Counted from the first letter of the stretch, positions 27,690 to 35,960 are shown. The stretch: 45,053 bases of DNA from Burkholderiales bacterium (GCA_025981645.1 JAICXH010000011.1:1-45053), one strand, 5' to 3'. Notes: a model not told the origin generated them from the letters alone. Made by a program: numbers and translations.

Positions 27690-28148
27690 TCACGCGTCGG
27701 CCTTGCCGTGCATTACCATCAGCGTCTGCTGCATGATCGCGACGAGCGTGCGCGATCCCGCGCCCTCGGCGTGGACTTCACCGCGGGTGACGACGAGCGT
27801 GCGCCCTGGCTTGACGACGAAGCCCTGCGCAACCAGGCGCTCTCCGGCCGCCGGCGCCAGCAGGTTCAGCTTGAATTCGACGGTCAGGACCGAACTGTCC
27901 TGGGGAAACAGCGTGTAGCCCGCGTATCCGCCGGCCGAGTCGACGATCGCCGCGACGATCCCGGCGTGGACGTAGCCGTGCTGCTGGGAGACTGCGTCGC
28001 GGGGAACGAGCGAGATCGAGCACCAGCCGGGCTCCACCGCGTCGAGTCCGGCGCCGATCAGCGCCATCGCCCCCTGCTTCGCGAAGCTCTCGCGTACCCG
28101 CGCGGCATAACCGGCGAAGGCCGGCTCGAAGCGCGCCCGCTCGCTCAT
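27690..28148 (-). CDS. PaaI-family hot-dog thioesterase
   Basis: A 152-residue hot-dog protein, first in the liu operon after the operator. [54 protein letters not shown] and [33 protein letters not shown] match the PaaI/YdiI pattern, with HGYVHAG and the Asp of VDSAGG near the catalytic site. It would hydrolyse stalled acyl-CoA intermediates and release CoA. ATG at 28148 is set by an excellent Shine-Dalgarno (GAGGAGG, plus-strand 28157-28163) at 8 nt. The stop overlaps a possible GTG start of isovaleryl-CoA dehydrogenase. Confidence 0.92.
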   Translation of the reverse strand: MSERARFEPAFAGYAARVRESFAKQGAMALIGAGLDAVEPGWCSISLVPRDAVSQQHGYVHAGIVAAIVDSAGGYAGYTLFPQDSSVLTVEFKLNLLAPAAGERLVAQGFVVKPGRTLVVTRGEVHAEGAGSRTLVAIMQQTLMVMHGKADA

Positions 28149-28168
28149 CCGTCGTGCCTCCTCACCGG

Positions 28169-28198
28169 ATTGTCGCATTACGTTTACGTAAACGTCAA
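28169..28198 (-). promoter_or_regulatory. Promoter of the liu catabolic operon
   Basis: On the minus strand TTGACG (plus 28193-28198) and GACAAT (plus 28169-28174) lie 18 bp apart, 20 nt before the first gene's start codon. The LiuR-like palindrome fills most of the spacer. A long spacer with a dyad inside it is the standard architecture of MerR-family controlled promoters. Confidence 0.7.
28180..28195. promoter_or_regulatory. liuR box: Perfect 16-bp palindrome, probable LiuR operator
   Basis: ACGTTTACGTAAACGT is its own reverse complement. It ends on the first base of the liuR stop codon and lies between the -35 and -10 elements of the downstream promoter. It agrees with the LiuR motif of proteobacteria as I remember it (a TTTACGTAAA-type core); the match was not checked against a database. 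Confidence 0.8.
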
Positions 28199-28650
28199 TC
28201 TGATGCCTGCACCGCCGTCTGCACGGCGACCGAGGGGGTCGCCCCCGCGAGGCGCCGCCGGCACTCGCGCTCGATGCCGTCGATTTCGGACAGCACGATC
28301 TCGATGTCCTCGCGCTGCTGCAGCAGCCGCCGCCGGCGCTCGGCGAGCAGTTCGAGGAAGGCGGCGAGCTGCGCGCGCTCGTTGCGACGCACCTCGTAGA
28401 GGTCGAGCAGCTCGCCAATCTCGGAAAGCGCGAGACCGAGGCGCTTGCCGCGCAGGATCAACTTGATGCGCACGCGCTCACGCTCGCCGTAGACGCGCGC
28501 GCGCCCGGCCCGCGCCGGAGCGATGAGCCTGCTGTCCTCGTAGAAGCGGATCGCACGTGTGGTGAGCGCGAACTCGCGGGCAAGCTGCGAGATCGTGTAG
28601 GTCGCCGCACGCGACGATGACGCGCTGGTGGTCCGAGCTCTCGGAGCCAT
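28195..28650 (-). CDS. liuR: MerR-family regulator of leucine catabolism (LiuR-like)
   Basis: A 151-residue MerR protein. An N-terminal winged helix (YTISQLAREFALTTRAIRFYEDSRLIAP, about residues 18-45) is followed by RARVYGERERVRIKLILRGKRLGLALSEIGELLDLYEV and a long charged dimerisation coiled coil (about 90-135). There are no metal-binding cysteines. The sequence resembles the LiuR/IVD-regulator subgroup, and its position next to the palindrome and the liu genes supports that. ATG at 28650 is used; the first 17 residues are Ser/Thr/Arg-rich and disordered. It is divergent from a metallo-beta-lactamase-fold gene, 112 bp away, with a shared region holding CGTGG-N7-CCACG. Confidence 0.92.
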   Translation of the reverse strand: MAPRARTTSASSSRAATYTISQLAREFALTTRAIRFYEDSRLIAPARAGRARVYGERERVRIKLILRGKRLGLALSEIGELLDLYEVRRNERAQLAAFLELLAERRRRLLQQREDIEIVLSEIDGIERECRRRLAGATPSVAVQTAVQASD

Positions 28651-28762
28651 ACCGTTCCCGTGTGCCGTCGCGGAAGTCCGCCCGTTTGCGCTCGCCAGCT
28701 TGCGCGACGAATCCGCGCGCCTGCCTGCGTACCGTGGTCGTTTGCCACGATACCATAGCGGG
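28651..28762. promoter_or_regulatory. Divergent promoter region, liuR and MBL-fold gene
   Basis: The 112-bp region contains a dyad CGTGG (28733-28737) and CCACG (28745-28749), then GATACCATAG, which can serve as TACCAT on the plus strand (28751-28756) and TATGGT on the minus. The plus-strand hexamer ends 6 nt before the ATG of the hydrolase gene. No clear -35 was found. The dyad is unrelated to the LiuR box. Confidence 0.35.
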
Positions 28763-29782
28763 ATGGACCTGCTGCCGAACGCGCCGCCGGCACCCGGTCG
28801 CGTCGTCGAAGTCGCACGCGGCGTCTCGTGGCTGCGCATGCCGCTGCCGTTCGCACTCGACCACGTGAATCTGTGGCTGCTCCGCGACGGCGGCGACGTC
28901 ACGCTCGTCGACTGCGGCTACGGCGATGCTGCCACGCGCGCGATCTGGGCGCGTCATTTCGACACGACGCTTGCGAGCGCGAAGGTCGTTCGCGTCGTCG
29001 CGACGCACTGTCACCCCGACCACCTCGGCAACGCCGAATGGCTCGCGTCGCACTTCGGCGTGCCGGTCGCGATGACCTACGCCGAGTTCATGGCGGCGCA
29101 CGCGTTGATCGCCGGCGCGGCGGGCCTCGGGCCCGCGGACATCGGCGGACTGTTCGCCCGCCACGGGATGAGCGGAGAGCACCTCGCGGCGCTCGCCGCA
29201 CGCGGCAATCAGTACCATCGTGGCGTGCCCGAGGCGCCGCACGCGTTCGAGCGCATCGTCGGCGGCGACGACCTGGCGCTCGGAGGCAGGACCTGGCGCG
29301 TCGTCACCGGCTATGGCCATTCGCCCGAGCACGCGGCGCTCGCCTGCGCCGATGCCGCGCTCCTCGTCTCGGGGGACATGCTGCTGCCGCGGATCTCGAC
29401 GAATGTCGCGGTGTGGCCGGGCGAACCCGATGCCGACCCGGTGTCGCGCTTTCTCGATTCGCTGACGCGCTTCGAGGCGCTTCCCGCCGACACGTTGGTG
29501 CTGCCGTCGCACGGCGTGCCCTTTCGAGGAATCGCCGAGCGCGTCGCAGCGCTGCGCGAGCACCATCGGATGCGCCTCGACGAGTTGTCAGCCGCCCTCG
29601 TCGCCGCCGCGGCCCCGCAATCTGCCGAGGACGTGATCCCGGTGCTGTTCAGACGCACGCTCGATCTGCAACAGCGCTTCTTCGCGATGGGCGAGGCGAT
29701 CGCCCACCTCAATCACCTGTGGCAGAGCGGCCGTGCGCAGCGCCTCGTCGCTGCCGACGGCGCGATTCGCTTCGCCGCGTAG
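28763..29782 (+). CDS. Metallo-beta-lactamase-fold hydrolase
   Basis: A 339-residue MBL-fold protein with all zinc ligands visible: ATHCHPDHLGNAEW (HxHxDH), GYGHSPEHAAL (third His), SGDMLLP (bridging Asp) and VLPSHGVPF (last His). The C-terminal third is helical (EHHRMRLDELSAAL, LFRRTLDLQQRFFAMGEAIAHLNHLW), as in the group of bacterial MBL proteins that hydrolyse thioesters or unknown small esters. ATG at 28763 lacks a Shine-Dalgarno and is preceded at 6 nt by a -10-like hexamer. It lies between the liu cluster and phaC, so an acyl-CoA or glutathione-thioester substrate is possible but unproven. Confidence 0.88.
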   Translation: MDLLPNAPPAPGRVVEVARGVSWLRMPLPFALDHVNLWLLRDGGDVTLVDCGYGDAATRAIWARHFDTTLASAKVVRVVATHCHPDHLGNAEWLASHFGVPVAMTYAEFMAAHALIAGAAGLGPADIGGLFARHGMSGEHLAALAARGNQYHRGVPEAPHAFERIVGGDDLALGGRTWRVVTGYGHSPEHAALACADAALLVSGDMLLPRISTNVAVWPGEPDADPVSRFLDSLTRFEALPADTLVLPSHGVPFRGIAERVAALREHHRMRLDELSAALVAAAAPQSAEDVIPVLFRRTLDLQQRFFAMGEAIAHLNHLWQSGRAQRLVAADGAIRFAA

Positions 29783-29821
29783 AATGCACGACTGCCGATC
29801 CCGATTCCGATTCGACATCCC

Positions 29822-31753
29822 ATGGCCAGCCCCAGCGTGACCCCAATCCCCAGTCCGCGAAACGCCCGCCAGCGAACCCGGCCGCAAGCGCCGCGAACGG
29901 CGTCGAAGGAGGCTTTGCAACCGGTACCGAAGGACGTGGCGAAAACGGGTGCCACGGGCGACGCCATGGCCGGCGGAACGACCTACGATCCTATCGCTTT
30001 CGCCGAGTCGCTCGCGACCGCCGCCGAGAAGAGCGCGAAGCTGATCGGCGAATTCGCGGCACGCAACGCGGGGCGCCGTTCGGCGGTGCCGAGCGACGAG
30101 CTCGGCGTCGGCAAGGCGTTCATGGAGCTCACGTCGAAGATGCTCGCCAACCCGGCGCGTCTCGCCGAGGCCCAGCTCGGTCTGTGGCGCGACTACATGT
30201 CGCTGTGGCAGTCGTCGATGCTGCGGATGCTCGGCGCACCGGCGGTTCCCGTGGCCGAGCCAGCCAAGGGCGACAAGCGCTTCAAGGATGCCGGCTGGCA
30301 GGAGCACGTTCTGTTCGACTACGTCAAGCAGTCGTACCTGATCGCCGCACGTTGGCTGCACACGCAGGTCGCGAACGTCGAAGGCATTCCCGAGCCGACG
30401 CGAAAGCGGATCGACTTCTTCACCCGCCAGTACATCGACGCGCTGGCTCCGTCCAACTTCGCGCTCACCAATCCGGAGGTGTTCCGCGAGACGGTCGCGA
30501 GCGGCGGCCAGAACCTCGTGCGTGGGCTCAACAACCTGCTCGACGACATCGAGCGCGGCAACGGCCAGCTCAAGATTTCGATGACCGACTCGAAGGCGTT
30601 CGAGCTCGGCGTCAACATCGCGACCACACCCGGGAAGGTCGTGTTCCAGAACGAGCTGATGCAGCTCATCCAATACGAGCCATCGACGAAGAAGCAGTGG
30701 AAGCGTCCGCTGCTGGTCATCCCGCCGTGGATCAACAAGTACTACATCCTCGACCTCCGCGAGAAAAACTCGTTCATCCGCTGGGCGGTCGGCGAGGGCC
30801 TCACGGTGTTCGTGATCTCGTGGGTCAACCCGGATGCCCGCCTCGCGCACAAGGACTTCGAGGACTATCTCACCGACGGACCGCTTGCGGCGCTCGCCGC
30901 GATCGAGAAGGCGACCGGCGAGCCCGACGCCAACGTCGTCGGTTACTGCCTCGGCGGGACGCTCCTCGCCGCGACGCTTGGCTGGCTCGCCGCGAAGAAG
31001 CAAAAGCGGATCGCGAGCGCGACCTTCATGACGGCGCTGATCGACTTCAGCGCGCCCGGCGAGCTCGAGGTGTTCATCGACGAGGAGCGCGTCGGCTCGC
31101 TCGAGAAGAGGATGAAGGAGCGCGGCTTTCTCGAGGGCAGCGAGATGGCGAACACGTTCAACTCGCTGCGCGCGAATGACCTCATCTGGTCGTTCGTGAT
31201 CAACAACTACCTGCTCGGCCGCGACCCGTTCCCGTTCGACCTTCTGCACTGGAACGTCGACTCGACGCGGATGCCCGCGAAGATGCACAGCTTCTACCTG
31301 CGCAACATGTACCTGAAGAATCTCCTGCGCGAGCCCGGCGGGATCACCCTCACCGGCGTGCCGATCGATCTCTCGAAGGTGACCGTGCCGACCTACTTCG
31401 TGTCGGCGATCGAGGACCACATCGCGCCGTGGAAGACCACCTGGCTCGGGCCGCGCCTCTTGAAGGGCAAGTCGCGCTTCGTGCTGTCGGGGTCGGGGCA
31501 CATCGCCGGAATGATCAATCCGCCGGCGGCGAACAAATACGGCTACTGGACCAACTCCACCGACGCCGCGACCGCCGATGCCTGGCTCGCATCCGCCAAG
31601 CAGCACGAGGGGTCGTGGTGGCCCGACTGGCGCCAATGGATCGACCGCGATCTCGGTCGCGAGGTGCCCGCGCGCGCGCCCGGCAAGGGCGGCCTTCAAG
31701 TGCTCGAGGATGCTCCGGGTTCGTATGCGAGGCTTCGCGCCGATGCCGAATGA
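29822..31753 (+). CDS. phaC: Class I polyhydroxyalkanoate synthase
   Basis: PhaC polymerises (R)-3-hydroxyacyl-CoA into storage granules. The lipase-like box VGYCLGG carries the nucleophile Cys376; Asp532 is in SAIEDHIAPWKTTW and His560 in SGSGHIAGMINPP. The N-terminal PhaC domain (EVFRETVASGGQNLVRGLNNLLDDI) is complete. From ATG 29822 the protein is 643 residues, about 50 longer than the C. necator enzyme, with a disordered Pro/Arg/Thr-rich leader; starting at the second Met (29966) gives 595 residues and places the triad close to the C. necator numbering. Neither ATG has a clear Shine-Dalgarno. TAGAAT at 29780-29785, overlapping the previous stop, may be its -10. phaA and phaB are not adjacent. 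Confidence 0.94.
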   Translation: MASPSVTPIPSPRNARQRTRPQAPRTASKEALQPVPKDVAKTGATGDAMAGGTTYDPIAFAESLATAAEKSAKLIGEFAARNAGRRSAVPSDELGVGKAFMELTSKMLANPARLAEAQLGLWRDYMSLWQSSMLRMLGAPAVPVAEPAKGDKRFKDAGWQEHVLFDYVKQSYLIAARWLHTQVANVEGIPEPTRKRIDFFTRQYIDALAPSNFALTNPEVFRETVASGGQNLVRGLNNLLDDIERGNGQLKISMTDSKAFELGVNIATTPGKVVFQNELMQLIQYEPSTKKQWKRPLLVIPPWINKYYILDLREKNSFIRWAVGEGLTVFVISWVNPDARLAHKDFEDYLTDGPLAALAAIEKATGEPDANVVGYCLGGTLLAATLGWLAAKKQKRIASATFMTALIDFSAPGELEVFIDEERVGSLEKRMKERGFLEGSEMANTFNSLRANDLIWSFVINNYLLGRDPFPFDLLHWNVDSTRMPAKMHSFYLRNMYLKNLLREPGGITLTGVPIDLSKVTVPTYFVSAIEDHIAPWKTTWLGPRLLKGKSRFVLSGSGHIAGMINPPAANKYGYWTNSTDAATADAWLASAKQHEGSWWPDWRQWIDRDLGREVPARAPGKGGLQVLEDAPGSYARLRADAE

Positions 31754-31820
31754 CGGTGTGCCCGTCGCGCTCCCGTCGCGACTCCGCAACGACGTCCTGA
31801 CCAACGGGAGGTTTCCCTCG

Positions 31821-33620
31821 ATGCCCACCCTCCGTCGTTCGATCGCTGCAGTCGCGACCTCGCTCGCCCTCGCGGCACCGGCCGCCCATGCACAGTATTC
31901 GGGCGCCTACGTCTTCGGCGACAGCCTGAGCGACGCCGGCCAGTACGGAGCGCGCTTCACGACCAACCCGGGCCTCACCATCCCGATGTACGTCGCTCAG
32001 CACTTCGGCATCAGCGTGACGCCGTCGTTCTACGGCGGCACCGACTACGCACAGGGCGGGGCGCAGGTGAATGCGCAGTCACCGCTGGTTCCACCGGACG
32101 CGCCGAACCTGTCGATCTCCGATCAGGTGTCGCTACAACTCGGCAAGGGTCCCCTGAATCACAACGCGCTCTACCAGCTCTGGGGCGGCTCGAACGACAT
32201 CCTTGTCGTCGCCTCGGAGGTCGGCGCCGGACAGATGACCGCGGCGCAGGCGCAGGCCGCCGTCGCGCAGGCGGCCACCGACCTCGTGACGCAGGCGGTG
32301 CGGCTGCAGTCGTCGGGCGCGCGCTACCTGATCGTCTACAACGTCCCCGACATCGGCCGCTCGCCGCTCGCCGCATCCGAGGGCGCCCAGGCGAGCTTTA
32401 CCGCGCTATCGTCGCTGTTCGACACGACGATGAACGCGGGCATCGCGGCGGCGCATCTCAACGTCGTCCAGGTGAACACGTTCAAGCTCCTCGACGAGGT
32501 CACCTCGAACCCGGCTGCATTCGGCTTCGTCAACGCGACGATACCGGTATGCACGACTGCGTCGGCGCTGCAGTGCACGCCGTCGACGCTGCGCGACCCG
32601 AACGGAGCGTTGACCTGGGTCTTTGCCGACGGCGTGCACCCGACGACCGGCCTCGCGCTGATCGGCGCCGAGGCTGCGCTGTCGATGCTGCAGGGGCCCG
32701 CGATGATCGGCGCGCTCGCCGAGGAGCCGCTCGCCGCCGAGCAGGCGACGTTCCGCGCGATCGACGGTCGGATGATGTCGAGCCTCGACGCGCGGCCCGC
32801 GTCGGGGAAGCTCAACGTCTGGGGCAGCTACGACTACGGCCACCACGACATCGACGGTCCGTCGCTCGACGGGAACGCCGACGTCGACATGCTGAACGTC
32901 GGCGGTGACGTGAAGATGAGCGATCGCCTGCTCGTAGGAGGCGCATTCGGATACTCGGACCACAAAGCCGATTTCGGCGGCGACAACGGCGGGTTCAAGC
33001 TTCGCGAGACGACCGGCACCGCGTATGCCGGCTATGGCGAGGGGCCGTGGTACCTCGGCGCCACGCTCGGCGCAGGCGATCTCGACTACCGCGACGTCCA
33101 CCGCGACATCCGTCTCGGCGCGCTGACGCGCACCGAATCGGGCGACACGCGCGGCTGGCACCTGATGGGAAGCGTCCTCGGCGGTTACTGGTTCAGTTAC
33201 CGGGACCTCCTGCACGGTCCGTTTGCTCGACTCGCGTACCAGAAGATTCACGTCGACGCCTACTCCGAGCGGGGCAGCGACAGCACGGCGCTGTCGTACG
33301 GCCAGCAGGAACGCGAATCGCTGGTGTCGAGCCTCGGCTGGCAGGTCGCCGGGCGCCTCGGCAACGTGCGGCCATTCGCGCGCGTTGCCTGGGACCACGA
33401 AGGGAAGGACGACGACCGCTCGGTGTCGGCGACGCCGATCGGTCTCGCCGGCACGTATTCGGTGCCGGTGATCAAGCCCGACAACAGCTGGGTCGAATAC
33501 ACGCTCGGGGCGAGCGCCGATCTCGGCGGCGTCACCGGCTATCTCACCGGCAGCGCAACCTCGGGCAAGAGCGACGGCAACGGCTATGTGATCAGCGTCG
33601 GGCTGCGCGTCGGGCTGTAG
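31821..33620 (+). CDS. GDSL-family autotransporter esterase (EstA-like)
   Basis: A 599-residue outer-membrane autotransporter lipase/esterase. A signal peptide (RRSIAAVATSLALAAPAAHA, cleaved before QYSG) is followed by the SGNH hydrolase passenger: block I FGDSLSDAG with Ser35, block III WGGSNDI, and the DGVHPTTG pair Asp270/His273. From about residue 340 to the end is a 12-strand beta-barrel (KLNVWGSYDYGHHDID onwards), closing with VISVGLRVGL. ATG at 31821 follows GGGAGG (31806-31811) by 9 nt. It is 67 nt downstream of phaC on the same strand and may be co-transcribed. Typical substrates are short- to medium-chain esters or glycerol esters; polymer hydrolysis is possible but not shown. Confidence 0.93.
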   Translation: MPTLRRSIAAVATSLALAAPAAHAQYSGAYVFGDSLSDAGQYGARFTTNPGLTIPMYVAQHFGISVTPSFYGGTDYAQGGAQVNAQSPLVPPDAPNLSISDQVSLQLGKGPLNHNALYQLWGGSNDILVVASEVGAGQMTAAQAQAAVAQAATDLVTQAVRLQSSGARYLIVYNVPDIGRSPLAASEGAQASFTALSSLFDTTMNAGIAAAHLNVVQVNTFKLLDEVTSNPAAFGFVNATIPVCTTASALQCTPSTLRDPNGALTWVFADGVHPTTGLALIGAEAALSMLQGPAMIGALAEEPLAAEQATFRAIDGRMMSSLDARPASGKLNVWGSYDYGHHDIDGPSLDGNADVDMLNVGGDVKMSDRLLVGGAFGYSDHKADFGGDNGGFKLRETTGTAYAGYGEGPWYLGATLGAGDLDYRDVHRDIRLGALTRTESGDTRGWHLMGSVLGGYWFSYRDLLHGPFARLAYQKIHVDAYSERGSDSTALSYGQQERESLVSSLGWQVAGRLGNVRPFARVAWDHEGKDDDRSVSATPIGLAGTYSVPVIKPDNSWVEYTLGASADLGGVTGYLTGSATSGKSDGNGYVISVGLRVGL

Positions 33621-33692
33621 CCGAGTCCGAAGGACGGCGCGCGCACCGCACTCGGACGGCACACGCGCGACGGCGCAGCTGCCACTTCGCCG
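33621..33692. other. Convergent gap between esterase and SDR genes
   Basis: 72 bp between two converging genes. CCGAGT (33621-33626) and ACTCGG lie 23 nt apart as an inverted repeat, but with no T-tract. No true terminator was recognised. Confidence 0.4.
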
Positions 33693-34472
33693 TCAGTCCG
33701 GCCGTCGCGGCTTTCGCTTCCGCCCGGCAAGGGCCGCGTCGAAGAACGGACGCGGCAGCGCGCGCAGCAGCCGGCCGGCGAGCGCCATCGGCCACGGCAC
33801 CACCGCGAAGCGCCGTCTTGCGGCGATCACCCGCGCGATCCGGCGTGCCGCCGTTTCGGCGTCGAGCAGGAACGGCATCGGGTACGGATTGTCGGCGGTC
33901 ATCGGCGTCGCGACGAATCCCGGGCAGATCGTGACCACCGCAACGCCGCTTCCACGCAACTCGACACGCAGGCTTTCGAGGTAGGCGATCGCCGCAGCCT
34001 TTGACGCGCTGTACGCACCCGCCCCGGGCAATCCGCGAAAGCCGGCGACGCTCGCGATGCCGACGAGCGTTCCACCGCGCGCTTCGCGCATGGGCCCGAT
34101 GAACGGGTGGAACGTGTGGACCATCCCAAGCACGTTCGTCTCGAGCACCTGCGCGAACGCACGCATGTCTTCGGCGTGCTCGGTCAGCGTACCGCGCGAG
34201 ACACCGGCGTTCGCGATCACGACGTCGGGAACACCGAAGCGACGGACGAAGTCCGCACCGGCCGCGGCGAGCACGGCAGCGTCACGTACGTCACCCGCGT
34301 AGACGGCAACCTCGGCGGGAGCGAGCGCCTGCTCGAGTCGCGCGAGCTCGGCTGCGCGACGCGCGAACAATCCGACGCGGGCACCGTGCGCCGCGTAGTG
34401 GCGTGCGAGCGCCTCGCCGATCCCCGACGTCGCGCCGGTGATGAAGACGCCGGTCGCAGCGGCTCCGGTCAG
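33693..34472 (-). CDS. Short-chain dehydrogenase/reductase, apparent CTG start
   Basis: A 259-residue classical SDR. The cofactor loop VFITGATSGIGEALARHYAAHGARVGLF, the DVRD segment, VVIANAGVSRG (NAG motif), GTLVGIASVAG (catalytic Ser) and YSASKAAAIAYLESL (Tyr/Lys) are all in one uninterrupted frame. There is no ATG, GTG or TTG between the in-frame stop at 34518-34520 and the cofactor loop; the first such codon, TTG at 34370, would remove the nucleotide-binding loop. A CTG at 34472 overlaps the dsbA stop (CTGA), mirroring the ATGA/GTGA junctions elsewhere here, and is the best start. Substrate unknown. It is the last gene of the argS-SPOR-dsbA-SDR string. Confidence 0.85.
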   Translation of the reverse strand: MTGAAATGVFITGATSGIGEALARHYAAHGARVGLFARRAAELARLEQALAPAEVAVYAGDVRDAAVLAAAGADFVRRFGVPDVVIANAGVSRGTLTEHAEDMRAFAQVLETNVLGMVHTFHPFIGPMREARGGTLVGIASVAGFRGLPGAGAYSASKAAAIAYLESLRVELRGSGVAVVTICPGFVATPMTADNPYPMPFLLDAETAARRIARVIAARRRFAVVPWPMALAGRLLRALPRPFFDAALAGRKRKPRRPD

Positions 34473-35143
34473 CCCTTGGCGCGCTCGGCGCGCGCCTTGG
34501 CGATCAGTTGATCGATCTCACTCGGCAGCGCAGCGTGCGTGCCGACACGATCCGACGACGTAATGAACTTCCCGTCGACGATCACCGTCGGAACGGACTC
34601 GATGCCGTATTCCTTTCCAAGCTGCATCGCGCGCTTCACCCTGCTGTCGACGGTGAACGACGAATAGACGGCAGCGACCTGCTTGGACTCGAGCCCCTGC
34701 TTCGCCGCCCAGTCGAAGAACGTCTTGTCGCTCGATAGATCGATGCCATCGGCGTGGATCGCCTTGAATACCGCCGGCGAGAGCTTGCGCGCATCGCCGA
34801 TCGCATCGAGCGTGTAGTAGACGCGGGCGAGCCGCACCCACGCATCGTGGAACATCACCGGCACGCGGCGGAAGGCAACGTCGGATGGAAGCGTCGCGAG
34901 CCACTTGTCGAGATAGGGCTCGAGCGCGGCGCAGTGCGGGCAACCGTAGGAGAAGAACTCGATCACCTCGATCTTGCTTCCCGTCTCCACCGGCTGCGGA
35001 TTGGCGAGCCTCGCATAGGTCTTCCCCTCGACGAACGGGGTCGGCGTCGCGGCCGCCGCCGAGCCGGCAAGGGCGAAGGCCATCAACGCGACCGCGGCGC
35101 CCAGTGCCTTGCGCCGTGACATTCGTGTTTCGTGCAGATTCAT
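34469..35143 (-). CDS. dsbA: Thiol:disulfide interchange protein, DsbA-like
   Basis: A 224-residue periplasmic oxidoreductase that puts disulfides into exported proteins. It has an export signal with a twin-Arg-like but ordinary Sec pattern (MSRRKALGAAVALMAFALAGSAAAA), the redox site FFSYGCPHC with Cys68 and Cys71, a helical insertion, and the cis-Pro in ESVPTVIVDGKFI. ATG 35143 is favoured because GGAG lies 6 nt upstream; ATG 35155 is four codons earlier with no ribosome-binding site. DsbB is not in the window. It lies directly after the SPOR protein gene and is coupled to the SDR gene by the CTGA overlap. Confidence 0.93.
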   Translation of the reverse strand: MNLHETRMSRRKALGAAVALMAFALAGSAAAATPTPFVEGKTYARLANPQPVETGSKIEVIEFFSYGCPHCAALEPYLDKWLATLPSDVAFRRVPVMFHDAWVRLARVYYTLDAIGDARKLSPAVFKAIHADGIDLSSDKTFFDWAAKQGLESKQVAAVYSSFTVDSRVKRAMQLGKEYGIESVPTVIVDGKFITSSDRVGTHAALPSEIDQLIAKARAERAKG

Positions 35144-35177
35144 CGTCGACTCCATCGGGTATTGGAAGAAGAGATAT

Positions 35178-35897
35178 TCAGAAGCGGATCACGGCGACAT
35201 CGAATCCGCGCTTCGCGAGGTCGGATTTCATCCGGGCGAGCTCGTCGGCGTTGTCGTAAGGACCGAGACGGACGCGGTAGCGCGTGCTGCCGTCGGAGAG
35301 CGTGCCGGTCTGCACAGACGCTTCGAGGCCGGCAAGCGCGAGGCGCGCCTTCAGGTTTTCCGCGTCGGCTTCCGTCGTGAACGAGCCCGCCTGGAGCCAC
35401 GAGTGTGCGGCCTGCTTCGCAGGTCCTCCGGCCGCGCCAGCGGTCACGGCCGGGGACGCCGCTTGCGGCTTCGCGACTGCCGCAGGCGTCGGCGGGCGCG
35501 CCGGGGCGAGCGTCGTCGCAGGTGCCGTCGCGACGCCCGTCGCGGACGGCAGCACAGCCGGCGCGGAGCGTCCTCCCGCCGCCGCACGCGTCGCATCGGG
35601 CTGCGGCTTCGCGTCCTCGACGCCGGGAAGAATCTTGTAGAAGTCGAAGCGCGGCTTGCCTGGCGCGGACGGCGTTTCGGCGGACGCCGGTGCAGCCGAA
35701 GAGGCCGCGTTGTCTTCCGCGTGACGCGCCATCTGCAGCGCCGGATTGTTCTTCATCAGCCAATAGGCGACTCCTGCGGCAAGGCCCAGCCCCACGACGA
35801 CGCCGATGAAGATGCCCACCAGCGTTCCGCCTGCACTCGTCCGCCGCGCGGCGGGGCGAGCGCCTCGGGGTCTGCGCAAGGCGGTGGGAGCGGTCAT
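35178..35897 (-). CDS. SPOR-domain inner-membrane protein
   Basis: A 239-residue bitopic protein: a basic cytoplasmic tail (RRPRGARPAARR), one membrane helix (GIFIGVVVGLGLAAGVAYWL, about residues 28-48), FDFYKILPGVE, which is typical of the FtsN-like SPOR proteins encoded after argS, an Ala/Pro-rich periplasmic linker, and a C-terminal SPOR domain (AHSWLQAGSFTTEADAENLKARLALAG to RYRVRLGPYDNADELARMKSDLAKRGFDVAVI). SPOR domains bind glycan strands stripped of stem peptides at the division septum. ATG at 35897 is 63 nt after the argS stop. Confidence 0.92.
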   Translation of the reverse strand: MTAPTALRRPRGARPAARRTSAGGTLVGIFIGVVVGLGLAAGVAYWLMKNNPALQMARHAEDNAASSAAPASAETPSAPGKPRFDFYKILPGVEDAKPQPDATRAAAGGRSAPAVLPSATGVATAPATTLAPARPPTPAAVAKPQAASPAVTAGAAGGPAKQAAHSWLQAGSFTTEADAENLKARLALAGLEASVQTGTLSDGSTRYRVRLGPYDNADELARMKSDLAKRGFDVAVIRF

Positions 35898-35960
35898 CGG
35901 GTCGGAAAGTTCGCGGGTTCGGACGTGCGGCGGGGTTACGCGTGCGCGGCGGCGGCGCGC

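Noticed and set aside
33621-33692. Bidirectional terminator between the esterase and the SDR gene
   Set aside because: The inverted repeat has a 23-nt loop and no T-tract on either strand.
33693-34472. SDR gene as a pseudogene broken at its 5' end
   Set aside because: All SDR motifs are in one intact frame; only the start codon is unusual, and a coupled CTG explains it.
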